A stretch of 64,000 nucleotides of DNA, taken from the NCBI RefSeq assembly GCF_003428645.1, contig NZ_QVQH01000012.1, positions 1-64,000 on the forward strand. The letters run 5' to 3'. Each line of letters opens with the position of its first letter. Positions within the stretch are counted from its first letter, which is position 1. This DNA comes from Geodermatophilus marinus (GTDB taxonomy: Bacteria > Actinomycetota > Actinomycetes > Mycobacteriales > Geodermatophilaceae). A program made the position numbers and the translations under genes. Positions 53,751 through 61,677 of the stretch are shown here, piece after piece. The notes beneath the pieces were generated by a model, which had not been told where the DNA came from, searched no databases, and saw only the letters and a program-made list of their open reading frames with translations.

Positions 53751-54527
53751 GTGGTCGCCGCCCGGTACGCCTTCCTCGAGGGGCCGTTGCCCATCGCGAT
53801 GGCCCACCGCGGGGGTGCCATCGAGCACCTGGAGAACACCGCGCCGGCCTTCGAGGCGTGCGTCCGGCTCGGCTACCGCTACCTGGAGACCGACGTCCGG
53901 GTGACCGCCGACGGGGTGCCCGTCGCGTTCCACGACCCGACGTTGGACCGGGTGACCGACCGCTCCGGGCGGATCGACCAGCTGCCGTGGGCGGAGGTCG
54001 CCACGGCGCGCATCGGCGGCCGCGAGCCGCTGCTGCGGCTGGAGGACCTGCTGGCCGCCTGGCCGGACGTCCGGTTCAACCTCGACGTCAAGGCCGCGGG
54101 GGTGCTGGCCCCGCTCGCCCGGCTGGTGCGGCGCATGGGCGTCGCCGACCGGCTGTGCCTGGCCTCGTTCTCCGACGCCCGGCTGGCCGCGGTGCGCCGC
54201 ATCTTCGGCCCCTCGGTGTGCACCTCGCTGGGGCCGCGCGGGGTGGCGGCGCTGCGGCTGTCGTCCTACTCGCCGCGGGCGGCCGGGCTGGTGCGCATCC
54301 CGGCCGGGTGCGCGCAGGTGCCGCTGCAGCTCGGGGGGCGCGCGCTGGTCGACGAGCGGTTCGTCGCCGCGGCGCACGCCCGCGGGCTGCAGGTGCACGT
54401 GTGGACGGTGGACACCGAGGCGGAGGTGAGCGCGCTGCTCGACCTGGGCGTGGACGGCATCATGACCGACCGGCCGGCGATGTTGCGCGAGGTCCTGGAG
54501 AAGCGCGGCCAGTGGCACACCCCCTGA
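53751..54527 (+). CDS. glycerophosphodiester phosphodiesterase family protein
   Basis: Protein of 258 residues. The GDPD catalytic set is AHRGGAIEHLENTAPAFEA, YLETDVRVTADGVPVAFHD and FNLDVKAAG; it has no signal peptide. It hydrolyses glycerophosphodiesters to glycerol-3-phosphate and an alcohol. The GTG at 53751 is preceded by TAGCGT at 7 nt and no Shine-Dalgarno, indicating a leaderless message. Confidence 0.92.
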   Translation: MVAARYAFLEGPLPIAMAHRGGAIEHLENTAPAFEACVRLGYRYLETDVRVTADGVPVAFHDPTLDRVTDRSGRIDQLPWAEVATARIGGREPLLRLEDLLAAWPDVRFNLDVKAAGVLAPLARLVRRMGVADRLCLASFSDARLAAVRRIFGPSVCTSLGPRGVAALRLSSYSPRAAGLVRIPAGCAQVPLQLGGRALVDERFVAAAHARGLQVHVWTVDTEAEVSALLDLGVDGIMTDRPAMLREVLEKRGQWHTP

Positions 54528-54594
54528 CCCCCGGCCGGCGGGCGTCCCTGCGTGCCGGGTGGACCGGCGTCCTGCCGGCTGCCACCCTGCGCCG

Positions 54595-55935
54595 GTGACG
54601 AGCAGCGCCACCGTGCCCGCCGACCCGGCCCTGCGCCGCGAGCGGTTCGGCTGGTACTCCTACGACTGGGCGATGTCGGTGTTCAACACCAGCGTCACCA
54701 CGGTCTTCCTCGGCCCCTACCTGACCGCCGTGGCCGAGGACGGCGCCGGCCCGGACGGGCGCCTGGACCTGCTGGGGCTGTCCATCCCCCCGGGCAGCTG
54801 GTTCTCCTACGTGCTGTCGGTCTCGGTGCTGCTGCAGGTCCTCGTGCTCCCGCTGACCGGTGCGGTGGCCGACCGCACCGGCCGCAAGCGGGAGATGCTG
54901 GCGGGGGCCACCGCGCTGGGCGCGCTGGCCACGACCGGGCTGTTCTTCGTGGCCGACGGGCGGTGGCTGCTCGGTGCGGTGCTGTTCGCGCTGGCCAACA
55001 TCGCCTTCGGCGCGGCCACCGTCGTCTACTACTCGTGGCTGCCCGACCTCGCCGGCCCCGACGAGCGGGACCTGGTCTCCAGCCGCGGGTGGGCCTTCGG
55101 CTACGTCGGCGGGGCGCTGCTGCTGGCCGTGCACCTCGGCCTGGTGCTCGGCGCGCCGTCGCTGGGGCTGACCACCGGGGAGGCGGTGCGGATCTGCCTG
55201 GCCACCGCCGGCCTGTGGTGGGGCGGGTTCACCGTGTTCACGGTCTCCCGGCTGCGCAACCGGCCGGTCCGCGACGTCGACGCCGTCCGGTCGCGCACCG
55301 GCTTCCGGCAGCTGGCGACCACGCTGCGGGAGATGCGGGCCTTCCCGCTGACCCTGTGGTTCCTCGGCGCCTACCTGCTGTTCAACGACGGCGTCCAGAC
55401 GGTGATCTCGCTGTCGGCGACCTACGCCGTCGAGGAGCTGGGCCTGGAGCAGTCGGTGCTCACCGGGGCGATCCTCATGGTGCAGGTGGTGGCGATCGCC
55501 GGGGCGCTGGCGCTGGGCCGGCTGGCCGCCCGGTACGGCGCCAAGCGGGTCGTCCTCGGCAGCCTCCTGGCGTGGATCGGCGTGCTGGTCGCCGCGTTCT
55601 TCCTCGAGGCCGGGGCGGTCGGGCAGTTCTACGCCCTCGCCGCGGTCATCGGGCTGGTGCAGGGGGGCACGCAGGCGCTGTCCCGGTCGCTGTTCAGCCA
55701 GCTGATCCCGCTGGGCAAGGAGGCCGAGTACTACGGCTTCTACGAGATCAGCGACCGTGGCACCAGCTGGCTGGGCCCCCTGGCCTTCGGGCTGACCTAC
55801 CAGCTGACCGGCTCCTACCGGTACGCCATCGTCAGCCTCGTCGTCTTCTTCGTGGCCGGCTTCGTCGCGCTGGCCGCGCTGCCGATCCGCCGCGCCGTCC
55901 TGGCCGCGGGCAACACCCCACCGGAGCGCCTGTGA
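54595..55935 (+). CDS. MFS transporter, UMF1/Atg22-like
   Basis: Protein of 446 residues with about twelve transmembrane helices. It opens RERFGWYSYDWAMSVFNTSV, the UMF1 signature; the cytosolic loop has GAVADRTGRKREMLAGATAL, and the C-terminal half GKEAEYYGFYEISDRGTSWL. This family is related to vacuolar amino acid effluxers, with bacterial substrates unknown. Its stop overlaps the thymidine kinase start as GTGA, so the two are co-transcribed. Confidence 0.9.
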   Translation: MTSSATVPADPALRRERFGWYSYDWAMSVFNTSVTTVFLGPYLTAVAEDGAGPDGRLDLLGLSIPPGSWFSYVLSVSVLLQVLVLPLTGAVADRTGRKREMLAGATALGALATTGLFFVADGRWLLGAVLFALANIAFGAATVVYYSWLPDLAGPDERDLVSSRGWAFGYVGGALLLAVHLGLVLGAPSLGLTTGEAVRICLATAGLWWGGFTVFTVSRLRNRPVRDVDAVRSRTGFRQLATTLREMRAFPLTLWFLGAYLLFNDGVQTVISLSATYAVEELGLEQSVLTGAILMVQVVAIAGALALGRLAARYGAKRVVLGSLLAWIGVLVAAFFLEAGAVGQFYALAAVIGLVQGGTQALSRSLFSQLIPLGKEAEYYGFYEISDRGTSWLGPLAFGLTYQLTGSYRYAIVSLVVFFVAGFVALAALPIRRAVLAAGNTPPERL

Positions 55936-56666
55936 CCTCCCCGCTCGACGTCGATCCCGCCGGCGGTCGGGTGCTCTCCGCGGTGCCGGCGGCCGGCGAC
56001 CGCCGCCGCCACCCCGCCCCGGCGCACCTGCGCTTCTTCCACGGGCCCATGGACTGCGGCAAGTCCACGCTGGCCCTCCAGGTCGACCACAACCAGAGCC
56101 GGCAGGGCCGCCGCGGGATCCTGCTCACCCAGGGCGACCGGTCGGCGCGGCCGCGGATCTCCTCCCGGGTGGGGCTGTGCCGCGAGGCCGTCGAGGTCGC
56201 CCCGGACACCGACCTGCGGCTGCTGGTGCGCGCGTCCTGGGCCGGGGGCGAGCGGGTCGACTACCTGATCGTCGACGAGGCCCAGTTCCTCACCCCCGCC
56301 CAGGTCGACCAGCTCGCCGAGCTCGTCGACGAGTCGCACGTCGACGTCTACGCCTTCGGCCTGACCACCGACTTCCGGACCCGGCTGTTCCCCGGTACGC
56401 AGCGGCTGCTCGAGGTCGCCGACGACGTGCAGCGGGTGCAGGTCGAGGTGCTGTGCTGGTGCGGGCTGCCCGGGCTGCTCAACGCCCGGGTCGCGGCCGG
56501 CGTGCTGGTCCGGGAGGGGGAGACGGTCGTGGTCGCCGACACCGCCCCCACCTCGGCGCCGGGCGAGGACGCCGACGTCCACTACCAGGTGCTGTGCCGG
56601 CGCCACCACGTGCTCGGCCAGCTCGGCCCGACCGCGGCCGGTCCGGGGCAGCTGGCGCTCCCCTGA
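55932..56666 (+). CDS. tdk: thymidine kinase
   Basis: Protein of 244 residues of the TK1-like family. The P-loop FFHGPMDCGKST is at about residues 36-46, Walker B is YLIVDEAQFLT, the substrate lasso follows AFGLTTDFRTRLFPGT, and zinc ligands lie in LCWCGLPG and LCRRHH. It phosphorylates thymidine for salvage. A 33-residue extension precedes the fold, longer than usual; the start is fixed by overlap with the MFS gene, though a later GTG at 55971 would give the standard length. Confidence 0.92.
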   Translation: MTSPLDVDPAGGRVLSAVPAAGDRRRHPAPAHLRFFHGPMDCGKSTLALQVDHNQSRQGRRGILLTQGDRSARPRISSRVGLCREAVEVAPDTDLRLLVRASWAGGERVDYLIVDEAQFLTPAQVDQLAELVDESHVDVYAFGLTTDFRTRLFPGTQRLLEVADDVQRVQVEVLCWCGLPGLLNARVAAGVLVREGETVVVADTAPTSAPGEDADVHYQVLCRRHHVLGQLGPTAAGPGQLALP

Positions 56667-56730
56667 CCCGTCCGGGGGGTCGCCGAGACCACCGATACCA
56701 CCCCATGAGATGATCCGTAACCGTCTCTGC

Positions 56731-56756
56731 GGAATCTCTCCGCGAATTCTGTCGTT
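56731..56756 (+). promoter_or_regulatory. sigma-R-type promoter of rbpA
   Basis: GGAAT at 56731-56735 and GTT at 56754-56756 are exactly 18 nt apart, the consensus of Streptomyces sigma-R (SigH in mycobacteria) thiol-stress promoters. It lies 90 bp upstream of the rbpA ATG. In Streptomyces coelicolor rbpA is a known sigma-R target, so the site is strongly expected here. Confidence 0.85.
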
Positions 56757-56845
56757 GGTCCTGTCGACTCTCCCGTCCGGTGGGTATCACCTGCCTGCGA
56801 CGTCGAGGACCGACCGACACCACTTGCACGAGAGGACGGTGTGCC

Positions 56846-57190
56846 ATGGGCGAGCGTTCCCTGCGGGGCAGCCGACTGGGCAGCGTGAGCTACGAGACCG
56901 AGCGGAACACCGCGCCGATCGAGCGGCAGTACGCGGAGTACCGGTGCCCCTCGGGTCACCTGTTCACGGTGCCCTTCGCCGACGATGCCGAGCTCCCCGA
57001 CACCTGGGAGTGCAAGTTCGACGGTTCCGCCGCGCGGCTGGTCGGCGGCGCCGAGCCGACCCCGAAGAAGGTCAAGCCGCCGCGGACGCACTGGGACATG
57101 CTGCTCGAGCGGCGGTCGGTCGAGGACCTCGAGGAGGTCCTGGCCGAGCGCCTCGAGGTGCTGCGCGGGCGGCGCACCCGCGCCAGCTGA
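56846..57190 (+). CDS. rbpA: RNA polymerase-binding protein RbpA
   Basis: Protein of 114 residues matching RbpA throughout: GERSLRGSRLGSVSYETERN at the start, the core EYRCPSGHLFTVPFADDAEL with DTWECKFDG, and the sigma-interaction end KKVKPPRTHWDMLLERRSVE. RbpA binds RNA polymerase and the principal sigma factor, stabilises open complexes and lowers rifampicin sensitivity. One cysteine of each family pair remains, C34 and the one in WECKF. ATG at 56846 after a short GAGAGGA. Confidence 0.96.
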   Translation: MGERSLRGSRLGSVSYETERNTAPIERQYAEYRCPSGHLFTVPFADDAELPDTWECKFDGSAARLVGGAEPTPKKVKPPRTHWDMLLERRSVEDLEEVLAERLEVLRGRRTRAS

Positions 57191-57213
57191 GCGCCGGGCC
57201 GTCCCGGCCCCGT

Positions 57214-57249
57214 CGACGGCCCCGGTGGGATGCCCCACCGGGGCCGTCG
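57214..57249. terminator. bidirectional terminator between rbpA and fxsA
   Basis: CGACGGCCCCGGTGGG and CCCACCGGGGCCGTCG form a perfect 16-bp stem with a 4-nt ATGC loop, between the convergent rbpA and fxsA genes, 24 bp past the rbpA stop and 36 bp past the fxsA stop. Confidence 0.85.
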
Positions 57250-57284
57250 CGCGTCCGGGGCCGGTGGGCGGTCGGGCGCGGCGG

Positions 57285-57875
57285 CTACGGGCGTCCGGCC
57301 GGGCCGTCGCGGTGCGCTCCGGGGACGGCCTGGCCCTCGACGACCTGGCCGTCGACGGCCTGGCCCTCGGCGACCTCGCCCTCGATGACCCGCGGCCGGG
57401 CCGCCCGCGGCTGCGGGCCGGGCCGCCAGACCTCCTGGACCTCGACCTCCTCCACCCGGGCGCTGCGCACGCGCACCGGGCCGCGCAGCGCCACCGGGAT
57501 GCGGTCGGCGAGCACCCGGGCCACCAGCCCGCGCACGAGGAACCGGGTCGGGGGCAGCAGGCACAGCAGGCCCAGCAGGTCGCCGACGAACCCGGGCAGC
57601 ACCATGAGCAGGCCGCCCACGGCGATCAGCCCGGCGTCACCCAGGGCCCGGCCCGGCGCGCGGCCCGAGCGGGCCCGCTCCCGCAGGTCGGCCAGCGCCC
57701 GGGTGCCCTGGCGGGCCAGCAGGACCCAGCCGAGCGCGCTGGTGGCGAGCATGGCCAGCAGGGTCCAGCCGATGCCGATCCAGCCGGCCACCAGCACGAC
57801 GACGGCCACCTCGACGGCGGCGGCCAGCGCGACGGCGAGCCGGATGCGGCTGCCCACGCGGTGGGTGCGGTCCAC
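57285..57875 (-). CDS. fxsA: FxsA-family membrane protein
   Basis: Protein of 196 residues. Two N-terminal helices (LAVALAAAVEVAVVVLVAGW, GIGWTLLAMLATSALGWVLL), a basic loop and a third helical region (LIAVGGLLMVLPGFVGDLLG) make the FxsA pattern, named for a protein that suppresses F-exclusion of phage T7 in E. coli. The C-terminal 60 residues are cytosolic and contain a semi-repeat EGEVAEGQAVDGQVVEGQAV. The role in actinobacteria is unknown. Confidence 0.85.
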   Translation of the reverse strand: MDRTHRVGSRIRLAVALAAAVEVAVVVLVAGWIGIGWTLLAMLATSALGWVLLARQGTRALADLRERARSGRAPGRALGDAGLIAVGGLLMVLPGFVGDLLGLLCLLPPTRFLVRGLVARVLADRIPVALRGPVRVRSARVEEVEVQEVWRPGPQPRAARPRVIEGEVAEGQAVDGQVVEGQAVPGAHRDGPAGRP

Positions 57876-57916
57876 GGCACTCCCCGGCCCGTCCCGGCGG
57901 TGCGGACCCGGCCCGC

Positions 57917-58705
57917 CTATCGGACCGCGCTCGACCGCCCGCCGTCGCGGACCCGTCCCGGCACGGGGCGGCGGACCCGGCCCGGCAGCCGATCGGCCAG
58001 CCGGTCCTGCAGGCCCCACGCGGTGACCCGTACCAATGCCTCTCCAACGATCGAGGGCGTCATCTTGCTCCGCCCCCGGGCGCGCTCGGTGAACGTGATC
58101 GGCACCTCGACCACCCGGGCGCCGGCGCGGACCGCCCGCCAGGCCCAGTCGACCTGGAAGCAGTAGCCCTGGCTGGCGACCTCGTCGAACGGCAGCCGGT
58201 CGACCAGCTCCCCGCGGACGGCGCGGAAGCCGCCGGTGGCGTCGGCCAGCGGCAGGCGCAGCGACCAGCGGGTCCACACGTTGCCCGCCCGGGACAGCAG
58301 CAGCCGGTGGGCCGGCCAGTCCTCGACCCGCCCGCCCGGCACGTACCGGGAACCCAGGACCAGGTCGGCGCCGCCGTCCAGGGCGGCCAGCAGGGCCGGC
58401 AGCTGCTCGGGGTGGTGCGACCCGTCGGCGTCCATCTCCACCAGCACCGGGTAACCGCGGGCGCGGGCCCAGCGGAACCCGGCCACGTAGGCCGGCCCGA
58501 GCCCCTGCTTGGCCGGCCGGCGCAGCACGTGCACCCGGGGGTCCGCGGCGGCCAGCCGCTCGGCCAGCTCGCCGGTGCCGTCGGGCGAGGCGTCGTCCAC
58601 CACCAGGGCGTGCGCGTCGGGCAGCGCCGCGTGCAGCCGGGCGAGGACGGGCTCGAGGTTGTCCCGCTCGTCGTAGGTGGGGACGACGACCAGCACCCGG
58701 TTCAC
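57917..58705 (-). CDS. ppm1: polyprenol monophosphomannose synthase
   Basis: GT2 glycosyltransferase of 262 residues. VLVVVPTYDERDNLEPVLAR, the DDASPDGTGE acidic site and VEMDADGSHHPEQLP are the family motifs, ending with TFTERARGRSKMTPSIVGEA. It moves mannose from GDP-mannose to polyprenyl phosphate for lipoarabinomannan-type glycolipids and protein O-mannosylation. In M. tuberculosis the same domain is fused to Lnt in Ppm1; here it is separate but overlaps lnt by 4 bp. No membrane helices of its own. Confidence 0.92.
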   Translation of the reverse strand: MNRVLVVVPTYDERDNLEPVLARLHAALPDAHALVVDDASPDGTGELAERLAAADPRVHVLRRPAKQGLGPAYVAGFRWARARGYPVLVEMDADGSHHPEQLPALLAALDGGADLVLGSRYVPGGRVEDWPAHRLLLSRAGNVWTRWSLRLPLADATGGFRAVRGELVDRLPFDEVASQGYCFQVDWAWRAVRAGARVVEVPITFTERARGRSKMTPSIVGEALVRVTAWGLQDRLADRLPGRVRRPVPGRVRDGGRSSAVR

Positions 58706-60300
58706 GCGACCGCCCGGCGGCGGGCCAGCGCCGGCCCGGCGGCGGCCAGCACCGCGCCGGCGCCCAGCGCGGTGAGCAGCCACTCCGGCCCCGCGCCGAC
58801 CCGCTCGGCGACCGTGGCGGCGTCGCGCTGGGCGATCTCCTCGACGAACACCGCCGAGGTGTACAGCCCCGAGGCGTGCACCAGCGACCCGTCGGGGGCG
58901 ATGACCGCCGAGATGCCGCTGGTCGAGGCCAGCGCGACCGAGCGGCCGAACTCCACGGCCCGCACCTGCGCGGCGGCGACCTGCTGGGCGCTCTCGTCGG
59001 TGTAGCCGAAGGTGGCGTTGTTGGTCTGCACGACGACCATCCCCGCCCCGGCCCGGACCGCGTCGCGCACCAGCCCGTCGTCGACGACCTCGAAGCAGAT
59101 GACGTCGGCGATCCGCGTGCCGCCGATGTCGAGGACCCCCGGCTCGGTGCCGGCGGCGAAGTCGCGCCGCACGAGGTCGACCTTGTCGCTGAACAGGCGG
59201 AAGAACGACCGGAAGGGCACGTACTCGGCGAAGGGCACCGGGTGCTGCTTGACGTAGGTGTCGCCGGGCCCGTCCTCGGGGTCCCAGACGATCGCGGTGT
59301 TGCTGATGAACTCCCCCGGCCCGTCCACGACCGCGCCGACCAGCACGGGGGCGTCGACCGCCGCGGCGGCGCGGCTGATCGCGCGGGCGGCGTCGGCGTT
59401 GGCGAAGGGGTCGATGTCGGAGCTGTTCTCCGGCCAGATGACCAGGTCCGGCCGGGGCCGCTCCCCCGCCGCGACCGCCTCGGCCAGCCGCACGGTCTGC
59501 GCGACGTGGTTGTCCAGCACCGCCCGGCGGCGGGCGTTGAAGTCCAGGCCCGGCTCGGGCACGCCGCCCTGCACCACGGCGACGGTGGCGGTGCGGCCGC
59601 CGGCGGTGAGCGAGGGCCCGGCCAGCGGGGCCCAGGCGGCCCACCCGGCCAGCGGCACGGCCACGGCCCCGGCGAGCGCGGCCGCGGCGGCCCTCCGCCG
59701 GGAGCGGGCCCCGGCCAGCACCGCGGCGGCCAGCAGGGTGCCGGTCAGCGCCACGGCGAAGCCCACCAGCGGCGCCCCGCCGTAGCCGGCCAGCGCCAGG
59801 AAGGGCCCCTCGGTCTGGCTGAAGCCCAGCCGGCCCCACGCGAAGCCGCCGAAGGGCCACCGCCCGCGCAGCGCCTCCTGGGCCACCCACAACGCCGCCG
59901 CCCACAGCGGCCAGGCCGGCCACCGGCTCACCACGGCGGTGGCCGCGCCCAGCACCGCGACGTAGGCGGCCTGCGAGCCGGCCAGGGCCAGCCAGGGAAG
60001 AGCGCCGACGAAGACGCCGCTCCACGACAGCAGCGGGACGAAGCAGGTCAGGCCCAGCACCAGGCCCAGCCAGGCGCCGGTGCGGGCCCGCTGGCCGTGC
60101 GCGGCCAGGGCGAGAGCGGCCGGGCCGAGCGGCGCCAGCCACCACAGCGACCAGCCGGGGAAGGCGAGGAACACCAGCGCCCCGCCGGCCGCGGCCAGCG
60201 CGGTCCGGCCCAGCCGGGCCGGCAGCCCGCGGCCGGGCCGGGCGGCCGGCTCGCGACCGGGCGGGGGCGCCAGGGTGCCGGTGGTGTCGCTGGCGAGCAC
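58702..60300 (-). CDS. lnt: apolipoprotein N-acyltransferase
   Basis: Integral membrane enzyme of 532 residues: about seven helices, then a nitrilase-like domain with the catalytic triad E291 (IWPENSSD), K351 (YVKQHPVPFAEYVPFR) and C402 (VICFEVVDDG). It adds the third acyl chain to the N-terminal cysteine of lipoproteins at the outer membrane face. GGGAGG lies shortly before the chosen GTG. Co-transcribed with the polyprenol mannosyltransferase, its fusion partner in mycobacteria. The small lipoprotein at 51767 is one possible client. Confidence 0.94.
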   Translation of the reverse strand: MLASDTTGTLAPPPGREPAARPGRGLPARLGRTALAAAGGALVFLAFPGWSLWWLAPLGPAALALAAHGQRARTGAWLGLVLGLTCFVPLLSWSGVFVGALPWLALAGSQAAYVAVLGAATAVVSRWPAWPLWAAALWVAQEALRGRWPFGGFAWGRLGFSQTEGPFLALAGYGGAPLVGFAVALTGTLLAAAVLAGARSRRRAAAAALAGAVAVPLAGWAAWAPLAGPSLTAGGRTATVAVVQGGVPEPGLDFNARRRAVLDNHVAQTVRLAEAVAAGERPRPDLVIWPENSSDIDPFANADAARAISRAAAAVDAPVLVGAVVDGPGEFISNTAIVWDPEDGPGDTYVKQHPVPFAEYVPFRSFFRLFSDKVDLVRRDFAAGTEPGVLDIGGTRIADVICFEVVDDGLVRDAVRAGAGMVVVQTNNATFGYTDESAQQVAAAQVRAVEFGRSVALASTSGISAVIAPDGSLVHASGLYTSAVFVEEIAQRDAATVAERVGAGPEWLLTALGAGAVLAAAGPALARRRAVA

Positions 60301-60481
60301 CCGCACCTCCCGTCCGTGGCGCCGGTCGGTTCCGGCGCGGTGGGTCCCCGTACCGCGGCGGGACGGGACGGCGGCCACCGGCGTCCCCGCCCGCGACCGC
60401 CCCCAGCATCCCACCCACCCGGTTCCCCCCGGCGGATCCCCGCGATCACGGCGCCGTGACCACCGCCCGGCGCCGTCGGGG

Positions 60482-60892
60482 TCAGGGGACGACGAGGGTG
60501 GCCGTGGCCTCGACGACCACCAGCGGCGGGTCCAGCACCGCGGCGGCCGAGGGCCCGCGCTCCGGCTCGGCCCGCGCGACCACCCGGGCGGTGCACCGCA
60601 GCTCCCGGCTGCGCCGCCCGACCCGCACCACCTCGGCGGTCGCCTCCAGGACGTCCCCGGCCCGCACCGGCGCCAGGAAGCGGACGTCGGTGTAGCCGGC
60701 CAGCAGCCCCTCGTCGCCGTCGGCCACGATCGCCACCTCGGTGGCGACGTCGCCGAACAGGCCGAGGGTGTAGGCCCCGTCGACGAGGTCCCCGCCGTAG
60801 TGGGCGTGGGCGTAGGGCACGTAGCGGCGGTGGGTGACGATCAGCCCGAGCCGCGGGTCGGTCCCCGCGGGGGCGCCGTGCGACGCGGTCAT
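60482..60892 (-). CDS. kal: 3-aminobutyryl-CoA ammonia-lyase (Kal)
   Basis: Hotdog-fold protein of 136 residues with the Kal block YAHAHYGGDLVDGAYTLGLF followed by GDVATEVAIVADGDEGLLAG and FLAPVRAGDVLEATAEVVRV. It removes ammonia from 3-aminobutyryl-CoA to give crotonyl-CoA, a late step of the lysine route that begins with aminomutases. The start overlaps the kamE stop as ATGA, which strengthens the assignment over a generic thioesterase. Confidence 0.88.
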   Translation of the reverse strand: MTASHGAPAGTDPRLGLIVTHRRYVPYAHAHYGGDLVDGAYTLGLFGDVATEVAIVADGDEGLLAGYTDVRFLAPVRAGDVLEATAEVVRVGRRSRELRCTARVVARAEPERGPSAAAVLDPPLVVVEATATLVVP

Positions 60893-61677
60893 GGGTCCTC
60901 CGGGGCGGGGGTGTCGGGTCGGCGCGAGCCGATCAGGGCGTGCACCAGGTAGCTGGCCACCTCGCCGGGCGTCGTGCCGCGGCCGAAGACCCGGTCCACG
61001 CCGAGCTCGGCGGCCATCGCCGGGTCGAAGCGGGGGCCGCCGACGACGAGCAGGGGCCGGGCCTCGCCCATCGCCTCGCGGAAGGCGGCGGCCAGCTCGC
61101 GGGTGTTGCGCAGGTGGGCGTCGCGCTGGGTGACCACCTGGGAGACCAGGACGGCGTCGGCCCGCTCGGCCCGGGCGCGGGCGACCAGCTCGGGCACGGT
61201 CACCTGGGCGCCGAGGTTGGCCACCCGCATCTCCCGGTGGTACTCCAGGCCCTTCTCCCCCGCGAAGCCCTTGATGTTGAGGATTGCGTCGATGCCCACG
61301 GTGTGCGCGTCGGTGCCGATGCAGGCGCCCAGCACCACCAGCTGGCGGTGCAGCCCGGCCCGGATGGCGCCGTCGACCTCGCCGGGCGACAGCAGCGGGT
61401 AGGCCCGCTCCTCCACCTGCACGGCGGCGAGGTCGACCAGGTGGCGCACCGGCCCGTAGACGACGAAGAAGGTGAAGGCCGCCCCGCCGCCGCCCCCGCC
61501 GCCGATCCCGTGGCTGTGCACCACCATCGCCGGCGCGATGCCCATCTTCCCGGCCAGCTGCAGCGCCGCCCCCTCGGCCCGCGGCCCCGGCGGCACGGGC
61601 AGGGTGAACGACAGCTGCACCATGCCGTCGCCGGTGGTGTCCCCGTAGGGGCGGACCACGTCGATCCCGTCAGGCAC
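60889..61677 (-). CDS. kamE: D-lysine 5,6-aminomutase, beta (B12-binding) subunit
   Basis: Protein of 262 residues. The cobalamin-binding motif D-x-H-x2-G is DAHTVG at 123-128, followed by IDAILNIKGFAGEKGLEYHR, whose lysines K136 and K142 include the candidate for the PLP Schiff base. The C-terminal B12 fold ends LLVVGGPRFDPAMAAELGVD. With KamD it moves the terminal amino group of D-lysine or L-beta-lysine. Overlaps kamD by 8 bp and kal by 4 bp. A glycine run (residues 59-65) is unusual. Confidence 0.92.
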   Translation of the reverse strand: MPDGIDVVRPYGDTTGDGMVQLSFTLPVPPGPRAEGAALQLAGKMGIAPAMVVHSHGIGGGGGGGAAFTFFVVYGPVRHLVDLAAVQVEERAYPLLSPGEVDGAIRAGLHRQLVVLGACIGTDAHTVGIDAILNIKGFAGEKGLEYHREMRVANLGAQVTVPELVARARAERADAVLVSQVVTQRDAHLRNTRELAAAFREAMGEARPLLVVGGPRFDPAMAAELGVDRVFGRGTTPGEVASYLVHALIGSRRPDTPAPEDP

